A DNA stretch of 64,000 bases from an uncultured Clostridia bacterium. GTDB taxonomy: Bacteria > Bacillota > Clostridia > Christensenellales > Borkfalkiaceae. Made by a program: the position numbers and the translations under genes. A model generated the notes under the pieces. That model made no database searches. It had not been told where the DNA came from and saw only the letters and a list, made by a program, of their open reading frames with translations. This document shows positions 57,375 to 64,000 of the stretch, one piece after another. Every line of letters begins with the position of its first letter. Within the stretch, counting starts at the first letter, position 1. The stretch covers positions 65,159 through 129,158 of the forward strand of contig CAKQRD010000008.1 in the NCBI GenBank assembly GCA_934271275.1, written 5' to 3'.

Positions 57375-57403
57375 TTGACATTTTCGGGGGAAAGCTGTAT
57401 AAT
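57375..57403 (+). promoter_or_regulatory. Promoter of dxs
   Basis: TTGACA (57375-57380), 17 bp, TATAAT (57398-57403), a near-consensus sigma-A promoter. Confidence 0.85.
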
Positions 57404-57433
57404 TAAAGCCTACACGGAATAAAGAGAGAAAGA

Positions 57434-59317
57434 ATGGGGATTTTATCGCGCGTCGAAAAGCCTTCCGACGTAAAAAAACTTAACGAAAAAGAACTCGAAC
57501 TCCTTGCGGAAGAGCTGCGCGGAGAAATTGTGTCTGTCGTCAGCGCAAACGGCGGACACCTTTCTTCTAACCTCGGGATAGTGGAAACTACTCTCGCGCT
57601 TTATCATACCTTCGATTTTCCCAAGGATAAGCTCGTGTTCGACGTCGGGCATCAGTGCTACGCGCATAAAATTCTTTCGGGCAGAAAGGCGGAATTCCGC
57701 GGTATCCGCACGGGCGGCGGCATTTCGGGCTTCCCCGACGCGGAAGAGAGCGAGTTCGATCCGTTCACCACGGGACACGCGGGCTGTTCGCTCGCGGAAG
57801 GCTTGGGGCTTTGCGCCGCGCGCGATAAGCTCGGTGAGGATTATACCGTCATAAACGTCGTCGGCGACGGCTCGATCGTGAACGGACTTAATCTCGAAGC
57901 ACTGTCCGCGACCGAGCATAAGCCGAAAAATTATATAGTTATCCTTAACGATAACGGAATGTCCATTTCCAAAAACCGCAACGCGCTGTATAAAAAAATT
58001 TCCCAAAGCACGATGCGCCGCGGTTACGTCAAAAGCAAAAATTTTATAAAACGCGTGTTCGGAAATTCGTTCGTGACCCGCTTTTTCAGGGGTTTTCGCG
58101 ACTTTTTGAAACGTATTTTCGGCGGCGACAATTATTTCGAGCAGTTCGGGTTTAAGTACGTCGGCGTGTGCGACGGCAACGACGTGAAGGAGCTTATAAA
58201 AATACTCGAAAGCGTTAAAACAGCCTGTCGCGAAAAGGCGATTTTACTGCACGTCAAAACCACCAAGGGGAAGGGACTTAAAAAGGCGGAGGAGCGCGCC
58301 GATCTCTATCACGGAGTCGGTAAAAATATGCGTTGCTCGGGCGGGGCGTTTTCCTGCGCGCTCGGCGAATATCTCTGCGAAAAGATAGAAAAAGACGATA
58401 AAGTCGTGGCGATAACCGCCGCGATGAAGGACGGAACGGGACTTTCCGCGGTAGAAGCGGCGCACCAGAACCGCTTTTACGACGTGGGCATCGCGGAGGA
58501 ATTTGCCGTGACTTTTGCCGCGGGGCTTGCGAAGGGCGGCTTAAAACCCGTAGTGGCGGTGTATTCCACCTTTATGCAGCGCGCGTACGACGAAATTATG
58601 CACGACGTTTGCCTGCAAAATCTGCCCGTAGTTTTCTGTCTCGATAGGGCGGGACTCGTCGGCGAGGACGGAAAAACACATCAGGGCGCGTTCGATTTAT
58701 CCTTTTTGACGCATATCCCGAATATGACGGTTTTAGCACCCGAAAGCGTTTCGGATTTGAAGCTTGCGCTCGACTACGCCTTTTCGCTCGGGTTGCCCGT
58801 AGCCGTCCGCTATCCGAAGGACGGCGGCAGAGAATGGGGAGAAACGTTCGGCTATTCGGAAAAACCGTGGATAGAAAGGCGCGCGGCGGACATTAGCGCG
58901 AATGCCGATAACGAAAAAACGAATAACGGGGAAGCCGACAACGGGAACGCGGGCGCGGCGATTTTTGCGGCGGGCGCGCGGGTACTTGTTTTTGCGGCTT
59001 CCGCGGCGGAACGTATAGAAAAGGAAAAAGGAATAAAGGTCGCGGTGTATTCCGCAAGAATCGTTAAGCCGTTATACGAAAAGGTTCTGGACAAATTTAT
59101 CGGGAAAAAGGTGTTTACGGTGGAAGAAAACAGCGTAATCGGCGGTTTCGGCGCGGCGGTTTGCGAATATTACGCGGGGAAAAACGGAGGGAACACGGAG
59201 GTCACCGTTCTCGGGATAAAGGACGAATTTATTCCGCACGGAAGCGTTTCGGAGCAGCTTGCTTCCTGCGGATTAGACGAAGCGGGCATATACGCCTCCC
59301 TCGCCGAAAAGCTGTAA
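57434..59317 (+). CDS. dxs: 1-Deoxy-D-xylulose-5-phosphate synthase
   Basis: A 627-aa thiamine-diphosphate transketolase that makes DXP from pyruvate and glyceraldehyde 3-phosphate, the first MEP-pathway step. Family motifs are GGHLSSNLGIVETTLALY, FDVGHQCYAHKILSGR, GHAGCSLAEGLGLC, the ThDP motif GDGSIVNGLNLEAL...LNDNGMS, and DVGIAEEFAVTFAAGLA (with catalytic Glu). A short Asn/Glu/Gly-rich insertion (about residues 489-512) lies in the C-terminal domain and resembles low-complexity insertions in other proteins here. AAGAGAGAAAG precedes the ATG. Confidence 0.96.
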   Translation: MGILSRVEKPSDVKKLNEKELELLAEELRGEIVSVVSANGGHLSSNLGIVETTLALYHTFDFPKDKLVFDVGHQCYAHKILSGRKAEFRGIRTGGGISGFPDAEESEFDPFTTGHAGCSLAEGLGLCAARDKLGEDYTVINVVGDGSIVNGLNLEALSATEHKPKNYIVILNDNGMSISKNRNALYKKISQSTMRRGYVKSKNFIKRVFGNSFVTRFFRGFRDFLKRIFGGDNYFEQFGFKYVGVCDGNDVKELIKILESVKTACREKAILLHVKTTKGKGLKKAEERADLYHGVGKNMRCSGGAFSCALGEYLCEKIEKDDKVVAITAAMKDGTGLSAVEAAHQNRFYDVGIAEEFAVTFAAGLAKGGLKPVVAVYSTFMQRAYDEIMHDVCLQNLPVVFCLDRAGLVGEDGKTHQGAFDLSFLTHIPNMTVLAPESVSDLKLALDYAFSLGLPVAVRYPKDGGREWGETFGYSEKPWIERRAADISANADNEKTNNGEADNGNAGAAIFAAGARVLVFAASAAERIEKEKGIKVAVYSARIVKPLYEKVLDKFIGKKVFTVEENSVIGGFGAAVCEYYAGKNGGNTEVTVLGIKDEFIPHGSVSEQLASCGLDEAGIYASLAEKL

Positions 59318-59442
59318 ACCGATTTTCGGTTTCCGTCCTCGATTTTTGCTTTTTGTCCGATTTCTTCCGCTTCCTTTCGATTTCGGCGGTAAAAACGCTT
59401 TAACTCGTAATAAAAATTTCTGCAAAGGAGAAACATATATTT

Positions 59443-60267
59443 ATGGACTGGGAACAGATTTGGAAGGACGTGCAGACGTGGATTTCAAATACCGGAATAA
59501 AGATTATCATCGCTATTCTGATATTGATAGTTTCGTTTGCTATAATCAATAAAATCGCCAAAAAGATAGCGAGAAGAGAAAAGAAGCTCGAAAACGCGGG
59601 CAAGGTGGATAAAACCTTATACAGAACGCTTTCGTACGTTTTCAAAATCGTACTGAAAATTTTGGTTGTAGTCGCGCTCGTCGGCTATCTCGGACTCGAT
59701 ACCAGCGGCATAAGCGCGCTTATCGCATCTCTCGGCGTCGGCGTCGGGCTGGCGGTGAACGGCGCGCTTTCCAACTTTGCGGGCGGCGTGCTTCTTCTCA
59801 TAACCCGTCCGTTCAAGGTGGACGATTATATCGAAGCGTGCGGGTATTCGGGAACGGTGGAAGATATTTTTATATGTAATACCAAAATAATCACGCCCGA
59901 CAACAAGGTGGTGTATCTGCCTAACGGCAAGCTTTCCACGAGCGAAATAGTGAATTATACCGAAAAGGACCTTCGCCGCGTGGATTTGACTTTTTCGATC
60001 GGGTATTCCTCGGACTTCGATAAAGCGCGCGGAATAATTCTGGATATTGCCAAAAACGAACCGCTTATTCTCGATTCGCCCGAACCTACCGCAAGAATGG
60101 CTTCGCAGGGGGAGAGCGCGATAAATATAGGCGCGAAATTCTGGTGCAAAAAAGAAGATTACTGGACTGTCGTGTTCAATATGAACGAGGCGGTGAAAAA
60201 AGCGTTTGACGAAAACGGCGTGGAAATTCCGTTCAATCAGTTAGACGTTCACGTAAAAAACGACTGA
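59443..60267 (+). CDS. mscS: Small-conductance mechanosensitive channel (MscS family)
   Basis: A 274-aa membrane protein. Three helices lie in residues 17-110; the pore helix has the Gly/Ala pattern IASLGVGVGLAVNGALSNFAGG, and the next helix leads to the beta domain with RPFKVDDYIEACG, GTVEDIFICNTKI and NGKLSTSEIVNY. The C-terminal alpha-beta part is DLTFSIGYSSDFDKARGII. MscS forms heptamers that open on osmotic down-shock. GCAAAGGAG precedes the ATG. A terminator follows at 60288. Confidence 0.95.
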   Translation: MDWEQIWKDVQTWISNTGIKIIIAILILIVSFAIINKIAKKIARREKKLENAGKVDKTLYRTLSYVFKIVLKILVVVALVGYLGLDTSGISALIASLGVGVGLAVNGALSNFAGGVLLLITRPFKVDDYIEACGYSGTVEDIFICNTKIITPDNKVVYLPNGKLSTSEIVNYTEKDLRRVDLTFSIGYSSDFDKARGIILDIAKNEPLILDSPEPTARMASQGESAINIGAKFWCKKEDYWTVVFNMNEAVKKAFDENGVEIPFNQLDVHVKND

Positions 60268-60287
60268 ACGAAGCGAAGAAAACAGAA

Positions 60288-60332
60288 AAGCCCCGCGTGG
60301 TCGCGTTTGCGCGAAATCGCGTGGGCTTTCGT
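60288..60332 (+). terminator. Terminator after mscS
   Basis: aaagccccgcg (60288-60298) pairs with cgcgtgggcttt (60318-60329); the apical loop holds an inner gcg hairpin. Confidence 0.7.
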
Positions 60333-60514
60333 TATTTTGACCTCGGTATCGGCATAAGTTTTTTAATTTTGTGCATACCGCCCTGAATTTATAACGTCAA
60401 TACCATTACATTGTATTTTTTCCAAATAATATAAAATCTATTTTTTGCCAAAAAGAATGGATTTGCTGATTTCCTTTATCCGTCCCAAAACGTACCTTAC
60501 TGTTTTATAAGTCC

Positions 60515-60886
60515 TTAATTTATTTCGCCCTGTTTAACGTTGCGTAGTTTTTTTAAGTTTTCCAAAACGAAAGGACTATTTGTAGCGATGCGTATCAGCT
60601 TCGGACATCCGTCCATCTGTCCGCAATCGGCGCAAGTATCTAATTCTTTTTCTCTGACGCAATTATGTACGGGACAAAATTTATCGCAGAAAGGCGTTTT
60701 TGCGCCTTCGATTCGGCATCCTGTGCAGTTAATCATTTCCGGAGTAATCGTCACTCCGTTAAGTTTTGTCCATAGTGTAGCAGTCTTTTCACGCAAAGAG
60801 TTATCGTTCGTAATCGTTGCTATCCGAGCGTCGCACTTTTCGCAGTCCAGTCCGCAACAGCCTATAAATTGATTCGCGTATTTCAT
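60515..60886 (-). CDS. DUF3795 Cys-rich protein
   Basis: A 123-aa cytoplasmic protein of the DUF3795 family, with 15 Cys residues in CxxC-type pairs: FIGCCGLDCEKCDAR, CTGCRIEG, FCDKFCPVHNC, CADCGQMDGCP. Such Cys content suggests binding of iron-sulfur or zinc; function is unknown. GAGGCA before the ATG is moderate. The codon use and lower GC differ from upstream genes. It points away from mscS and lies at the edge of the methyltransferase/HNH module 2 region, sharing strand with it, but a terminator separates them. Confidence 0.85.
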   Translation of the reverse strand: MKYANQFIGCCGLDCEKCDARIATITNDNSLREKTATLWTKLNGVTITPEMINCTGCRIEGAKTPFCDKFCPVHNCVREKELDTCADCGQMDGCPKLIRIATNSPFVLENLKKLRNVKQGEIN

Positions 60887-60972
60887 AGTTGCCTCCGCAA
60901 ATTGAAATTTGTCTTTGCCATAATTTTAGCATATTATGTAGCGTTTTTCAATCATTCGCACAGATATAAAAA

Positions 60973-61004
60973 TGATGGTCTATAAGAAAAGACTTATAGA
61001 CCAT
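60973..61004 (-). terminator. Terminator after RM-like module 2
   Basis: On the minus strand gatggtctataag pairs with cttatagaccatc across a short loop, followed by atttttata. Confidence 0.82.
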
Positions 61005-61097
61005 CACACTTGGCTATACAGTACGAAATCTCGCGTTTTTATAGGTGTGTACTACAAAATCTGTCGTTTGCTATTTGAATTCCGATTATTTGTATTA

Positions 61098-62270
61098 TTA
61101 GTTGTACTTAAAAGTTTTGTAATGACACTCTTTGCATAACATAACGCAATTATCGGGCGTGGTATGACCGCCGTCTGCCCACGCTTTTTTGTGGTGCGCT
61201 TCCATTTCGCTTAAATCAAACGGTTTCCCGCAATCGGCGCAACAATGGTTTTGCCGTTCGTATGCCTGTTGTTTTTCCTGTTGTCTAAAAGCGCGAATTT
61301 GCAAACAACTTTCTTTGCCTGTCAAAATGTATTCATATATTCCGTTGGGATTTGTTACGCCGTAGTCGTTATCATAATCTTGCAAAAGTTCTTGTATTCT
61401 GTTTTCTACGGCAATCGGGTCTAATTTATCGTCTTTGTGCCTGTTATAAAACAGTCCCCATTGCAACCCATTCATCAATTTTTTTCTTTTAACGGTAAAT
61501 GTTCTCTCTACCCACGCAAAAACGGACTTAAAATAGTTTATTATATCCTCGGCGTTTTCATCGCTTTGGTGGTCGCCCATATAAGTGCTGATTTTTTTCA
61601 GCCCGTCCCTATCCGCTATCCATTGCAAAACGGTTTCCAAATAATCCTGTCTATTCGGCGAACCGCTCATATAATCTCCTGCTAAATTTTGAGCGGGACA
61701 GTTATATTTTCTTGAAAAATAAGATTTTGCAGCTGTCAACCACGTTCCCGTGTAAGACGTATTCAAAATTTCCTGCGGAGTTAAAACCTTGCCAGCTATG
61801 TTTATAACGGTAAACCAATCGTGTATTTCCTCTGCTGTTCCCTCGCATACATAAATTTCAAGTTTATCGTAAGCAAGCATTTCCTCATATTTCCTGGGAT
61901 ATGTATCGCGTAAATTATGAGCAAAAAATTCGTTATCGTGTCCTACGCCCAAATCTCCAACCGAATAGGTATTGTACCCGTCGGCAAAATATCTGCAAAT
62001 CGAAATCGTGCGTTGCTGTCCGTCCATAAGTTCAAATCGTCCGTCGGGTGTTTTCGACCAATACATAACATTCAGCGGAAAGCCTTTCGATATTGTCCGT
62101 ATGACCTCGCATTGCTCTTTATCGTTATAAATAAAATTCCTTTGATACGGCGGACGAACATCTAACAAACCGCCGTAAGCAACCACGCCGTCCTCGCCCT
62201 CTCTGCCTTTTTCGGCATACCCTTTTATGAGTTCGGGTATTGTAATAGTCATTTTCTCTATGCGCATCAT
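61098..62270 (-). CDS. DUF262-HNH endonuclease, RM-like module 2
   Basis: A 390-aa paralogue of the protein at 19815-20924. DUF262 features are RPPYQRNFIYNDKEQCEVI (about residue 39) and the LMDGQQRTISICRYF signature (about residue 81); the C-terminal HNH nuclease has CADCGKPF, SEMEAHHKKAWADGGH and CKECH, with HH in place of DH. The start overlaps the methyltransferase stop by ATGA, so they are translated together. It probably cuts DNA conditionally on methylation or other base modification; target site is unknown. Overall similarity with module 1 is clear but sequences are well diverged, so the modules were probably acquired separately. Confidence 0.87.
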   Translation of the reverse strand: MMRIEKMTITIPELIKGYAEKGREGEDGVVAYGGLLDVRPPYQRNFIYNDKEQCEVIRTISKGFPLNVMYWSKTPDGRFELMDGQQRTISICRYFADGYNTYSVGDLGVGHDNEFFAHNLRDTYPRKYEEMLAYDKLEIYVCEGTAEEIHDWFTVINIAGKVLTPQEILNTSYTGTWLTAAKSYFSRKYNCPAQNLAGDYMSGSPNRQDYLETVLQWIADRDGLKKISTYMGDHQSDENAEDIINYFKSVFAWVERTFTVKRKKLMNGLQWGLFYNRHKDDKLDPIAVENRIQELLQDYDNDYGVTNPNGIYEYILTGKESCLQIRAFRQQEKQQAYERQNHCCADCGKPFDLSEMEAHHKKAWADGGHTTPDNCVMLCKECHYKTFKYN

Positions 62271-63253
62271 TTTTTCCTCTGAATAGCAATACGTTTATAT
62301 TTTGACTTTCCATTAACCAACGGTTTTGCCAAATCCAAATCATTACTTCCCGTACCGCCGTCAAACTTTCCCAATATTTCAAACTGTTCCGCACAATGAT
62401 AAGGCAAATATGTAATCGGGACTCCCATTACGCCATAATAGTCATCGGGAATTTCTTTGTATACCTTGCAATCGATAGCGTTATAGGTATCGTAAGTAGG
62501 ATATTCTTCGGGAGAATAATGCTTGTAAAGTTCTAACTTTTGGTGTCGCCTTTCGTTGTCAATGTTTGTAAACCAACAAATATTTCCCATACGTCGTTGC
62601 TTTTGTCCGCCTATCACTCTAAAATCAGTTCCCTTTTCATCATAATATTCGGGGACGTTAAACCAAAAATGACCGCTATTATACCCAAGCCAAAATTGAT
62701 TATCTTTAAAAAAGTGAAATATTTCCCTAAACGTAATATGATTGATATTACCCAAAACTAAAAATTGTTTTCCGCTGTTAAGCATAAGCGGCAAATATTC
62801 TTTCATAAGTGAAAACGGCGGATTTGTTACAACGACGTCGCACTCTTTCAAAAGTTCCAAACATTCGGGAGAACGAAAATCGCCGTTGCCTTTCAACGGA
62901 GTTTTGATATAATCGGGTATTCCTATTTGATTGCCCTTATCCGTTTTGACTATCTCAAATTTATAGCTACTGCCGTTTGACACATAATGCGTAGTAATCA
63001 ACTTTTTCAAGCCGAGATGATTGAAGTTCAAACGGAAATACTGAAAGAAACTACTTGCAAAACCGCCCCTGTCGTCCCCATAATGATTTGTCCCATCCTC
63101 TCCTATCGCAGGGTCGTCGGCATTGCAAAAGACAACTTTGTTTTCAAAAAACTTTTGATAGTGCCAAAGTTCCTTTTCAACCGTTTCCTTTTGCGTATAA
63201 AATTCGTCCTGTCTGCCACTACGCGACATTTGCAAGTTGCTGTTGGTTGCCAC
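62267..63253 (-). CDS. EcoRI-type adenine-specific DNA methyltransferase, module 2
   Basis: A 328-aa EcoRI methyltransferase family protein. Motifs: RQDEFYTQKETVE near the N-terminus, VVFCNADDPAIG, GNGDFRSPECLELL, catalytic VVTNPPFSLM (about residues 138-147), and NICWFTNIDNERRH. It lacks the EF-hand-like segment found in the module 1 enzyme. The start is GTG at 63253, chosen because GGAGG lies 7 bp upstream. It likely methylates adenine in a short DNA site and is the first gene of the two-gene operon. DNA is AT-rich compared with the core genes. Confidence 0.88.
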   Translation of the reverse strand: MATNSNLQMSRSGRQDEFYTQKETVEKELWHYQKFFENKVVFCNADDPAIGEDGTNHYGDDRGGFASSFFQYFRLNFNHLGLKKLITTHYVSNGSSYKFEIVKTDKGNQIGIPDYIKTPLKGNGDFRSPECLELLKECDVVVTNPPFSLMKEYLPLMLNSGKQFLVLGNINHITFREIFHFFKDNQFWLGYNSGHFWFNVPEYYDEKGTDFRVIGGQKQRRMGNICWFTNIDNERRHQKLELYKHYSPEEYPTYDTYNAIDCKVYKEIPDDYYGVMGVPITYLPYHCAEQFEILGKFDGGTGSNDLDLAKPLVNGKSKYKRIAIQRKK

Positions 63254-63326
63254 TGCATATCCTCCGACATTTATAATAAGGTTATTTTAGCACAAAATTA
63301 CAAATTTTTCAAGCATACAATCATTA

Positions 63327-63364
63327 AAAAATCGGTCTAAAAGTCAGAAGACTTTTAGACCGAT
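63327..63364 (-). terminator. Hairpin upstream of RM-like module 2
   Basis: On the minus strand atcggtctaaaagtc pairs with gacttttagaccgat, followed by TTTTTTAAT. It separates readthrough from the tRNA side from the module 2 operon. Confidence 0.8.
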
Positions 63365-63367
63365 AGC

Positions 63368-63390
63368 TTTGGTGCGGATAAAGGGACTTG
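63368..63390. repeat. Duplicated 3' end of tRNA-Leu (candidate attachment site)
   Basis: tttggtgcggataaaggg plus acttg repeats 63589-63611 exactly over 23 bp; the latter covers CCA, acceptor and T-arm 3' strand of tRNA-Leu. Between them is a 200-bp segment with palindromes (cgaatatgcg / cgcatattcg at 63489-63514; aagggacttg at 63381 against caagtccctt at 63531). No integrase is visible. Confidence 0.75.
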
Positions 63391-63552
63391 CGCCGCTTCG
63401 CCGTAAAATTCGCAAGGCGCATTTTACGCAAAAAACAAGTTTTTTGCAAACGCTGTCGCGTTTCGGCTCGTTTTCACGCCTGTGACGGGCGAATATGCGG
63501 AGCAACGCATATTCGCTTATCCGTCCCGTTCAAGTCCCTTAACAACTGTACG

Positions 63553-63590
63553 AAAAAAAGCAGGAAAGGCAAAAACCTCTCCTGCTTTTT
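63553..63590 (-). terminator. Terminator of tRNA-Leu transcript
   Basis: On the minus strand agcaggagagg pairs with cctttcctgct across gtttttg, followed by a T tract. Confidence 0.85.
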
Positions 63591-63673
<83 letters not shown>

Positions 63674-63688
63674 AAAATTGTAACAAAA

Positions 63689-63714
63689 ACGGGAGCTACG
63701 AGACTCCCGTTTTC
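63689..63714. terminator. Hairpin between tRNA-Leu and tRNA-Lys
   Basis: aacgggag pairs with ctcccgtt (loop about 8 nt) with A and T runs at the sides; may end the upstream tRNA unit on the minus strand. Confidence 0.65.
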
Positions 63715-63715
63715 G

Positions 63716-63791
63716 TGGTCCGCCTTCGGGGACTCGAACCCCGGACCCACTGATTAAGAGTCAGTTGCTCTACCAACTGAGCTAAAGGCGG
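63716..63791 (-). tRNA. tRNA-Lys (anticodon CTT)
   Basis: Acceptor CCGCCTT/AAGGCGG, anticodon loop CTCTTAA giving CTT, T arm CGGGGTTCGAGTCCCCG, encoded ACCA. Directly abuts the next tRNA. Confidence 0.94.
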
Positions 63792-63867
63792 TGGTGGCTC
63801 ATCGGGGAATCGAACCCCGGACACCGTGATTAAAAGTCACGTGCTCTACCGGCTGAGCTAATGAACC
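63792..63867 (-). tRNA. tRNA-Lys (anticodon TTT)
   Basis: Acceptor GGTTCAT/ATGAGCC (one G-U), anticodon loop CTTTTAA giving TTT, encoded ACCA. 76 nt. Confidence 0.94.
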
Positions 63868-63878
63868 GTTAAATTATA

Positions 63879-63953
63879 TGGCAGGGGTGGCAGGATTTGA
63901 ACCTACGAATGCGGGAATCAAAATCCCGTGCCTTACCGCTTGGCGACACCCCT
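63879..63953 (-). tRNA. tRNA-Gln (anticodon TTG)
   Basis: Acceptor AGGGGTG/CACCCCT, anticodon arm CGGGA-TTTTGAT-TCCCG giving TTG, discriminator G and encoded CCA, as expected for Gln. Confidence 0.93.
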
Positions 63954-63961
63954 AAAATAAA

Positions 63962-64000
63962 TGGGGCGGGTGATGGGAATCGAACCCACGACCTCAAGGA
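63962..64000 (-). tRNA. tRNA, 3' part only (cut by window end)
   Basis: CCA, a C discriminator, acceptor 3' strand CACCCGC and T arm GTGGGTTCGATTCCCAT are present; the anticodon lies beyond the window. A C discriminator is typical of tRNA-His, so His is a guess. Confidence 0.75.

Noticed and set aside
60475..60500. Possible third copy of the tRNA-Leu attachment repeat (ctttatccgtccc)
   Set aside because: Only about 9-10 bp match and in the opposite orientation; not distinguishable from chance.

Overview
The window is chromosomal DNA from a Gram-positive, endospore-forming anaerobe, most likely an uncultured gut-type Clostridia lineage. The evidence is a spoIIID gene, a DUF3794/LysM spore-coat-type protein, a T-box leader, RNase Y, a dgt-dnaG-rpoD-trmK-nif3 gene order, frequent sigma-A type promoters (TTGACA/TATAAT, 17-18 bp spacing) and strong Shine-Dalgarno sites. 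Coding DNA is rich in gcg, gac and gaa codons (by eye about 50% GC), whereas the restriction-modification genes and RNA leaders are more AT-rich. The lineage call is inference; no rRNA is present.

Layout. 1-13.5 kb: metabolic and envelope genes (partial Fe-alcohol dehydrogenase, cardiolipin synthase, DUF975, ApbE-like lipoprotein, an orphan HPr-kinase-like/PqqD pair, DUF1846, M29 aminopeptidase, DUF3794-LysM, ispE, pckA). 13.6-23.3 kb: accessory region with dispersed repeats, a BspA-like surface protein, a half-size ABC exporter, two Wzz-type proteins, an EcoRI-type methyltransferase plus DUF262-HNH module, spoIIID, and two copies of a structured RNA. 23.3-28.6 kb: an NMT1/SsuABC-type uptake operon, a predicted glycosidase and a GDSL hydrolase. 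28.8-29.3 kb: tRNA-Glu and a separate ncRNA candidate. 29.3-39.6 kb: comEC, a MATE exporter, a T-box-controlled acyl-CoA synthetase, a NYN-domain protein, mgsA, a flavin-reductase-like protein, a CvpA-like protein and a small tyrosine phosphatase. 39.8-46.4 kb: the macromolecular synthesis cluster. 46.4-47.6 kb: a repeat-dense gap. 47.6-60.3 kb: ftsK, rimO, pgsA, cinA, recA, rny, dxs, mscS. 60.5-64 kb: DUF3795, a second methyltransferase plus DUF262-HNH module, and a tRNA cluster whose tRNA-Leu 3' end is duplicated nearby.

The strongest novel candidate is the pair of about 200-nt RNAs at 13915-14114 (+) and 22026-22223 (-). Their helices have largely different sequence but the same pairing: a closing stem, two further helices, a loop-to-tail pseudoknot of 12-15 bp and a cUUCGg-loop terminator. 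Each has its own promoter and ends about 45-50 nt before a same-strand gene (BspA-like protein; methyltransferase). They look like a cis-acting attenuator or riboswitch-like family, or a standalone sRNA family. Other notable points are two paralogous methyltransferase/DUF262-HNH modules, a T-box on an acyl-CoA synthetase, two probably leaderless genes, and several families of small palindromic repeats.
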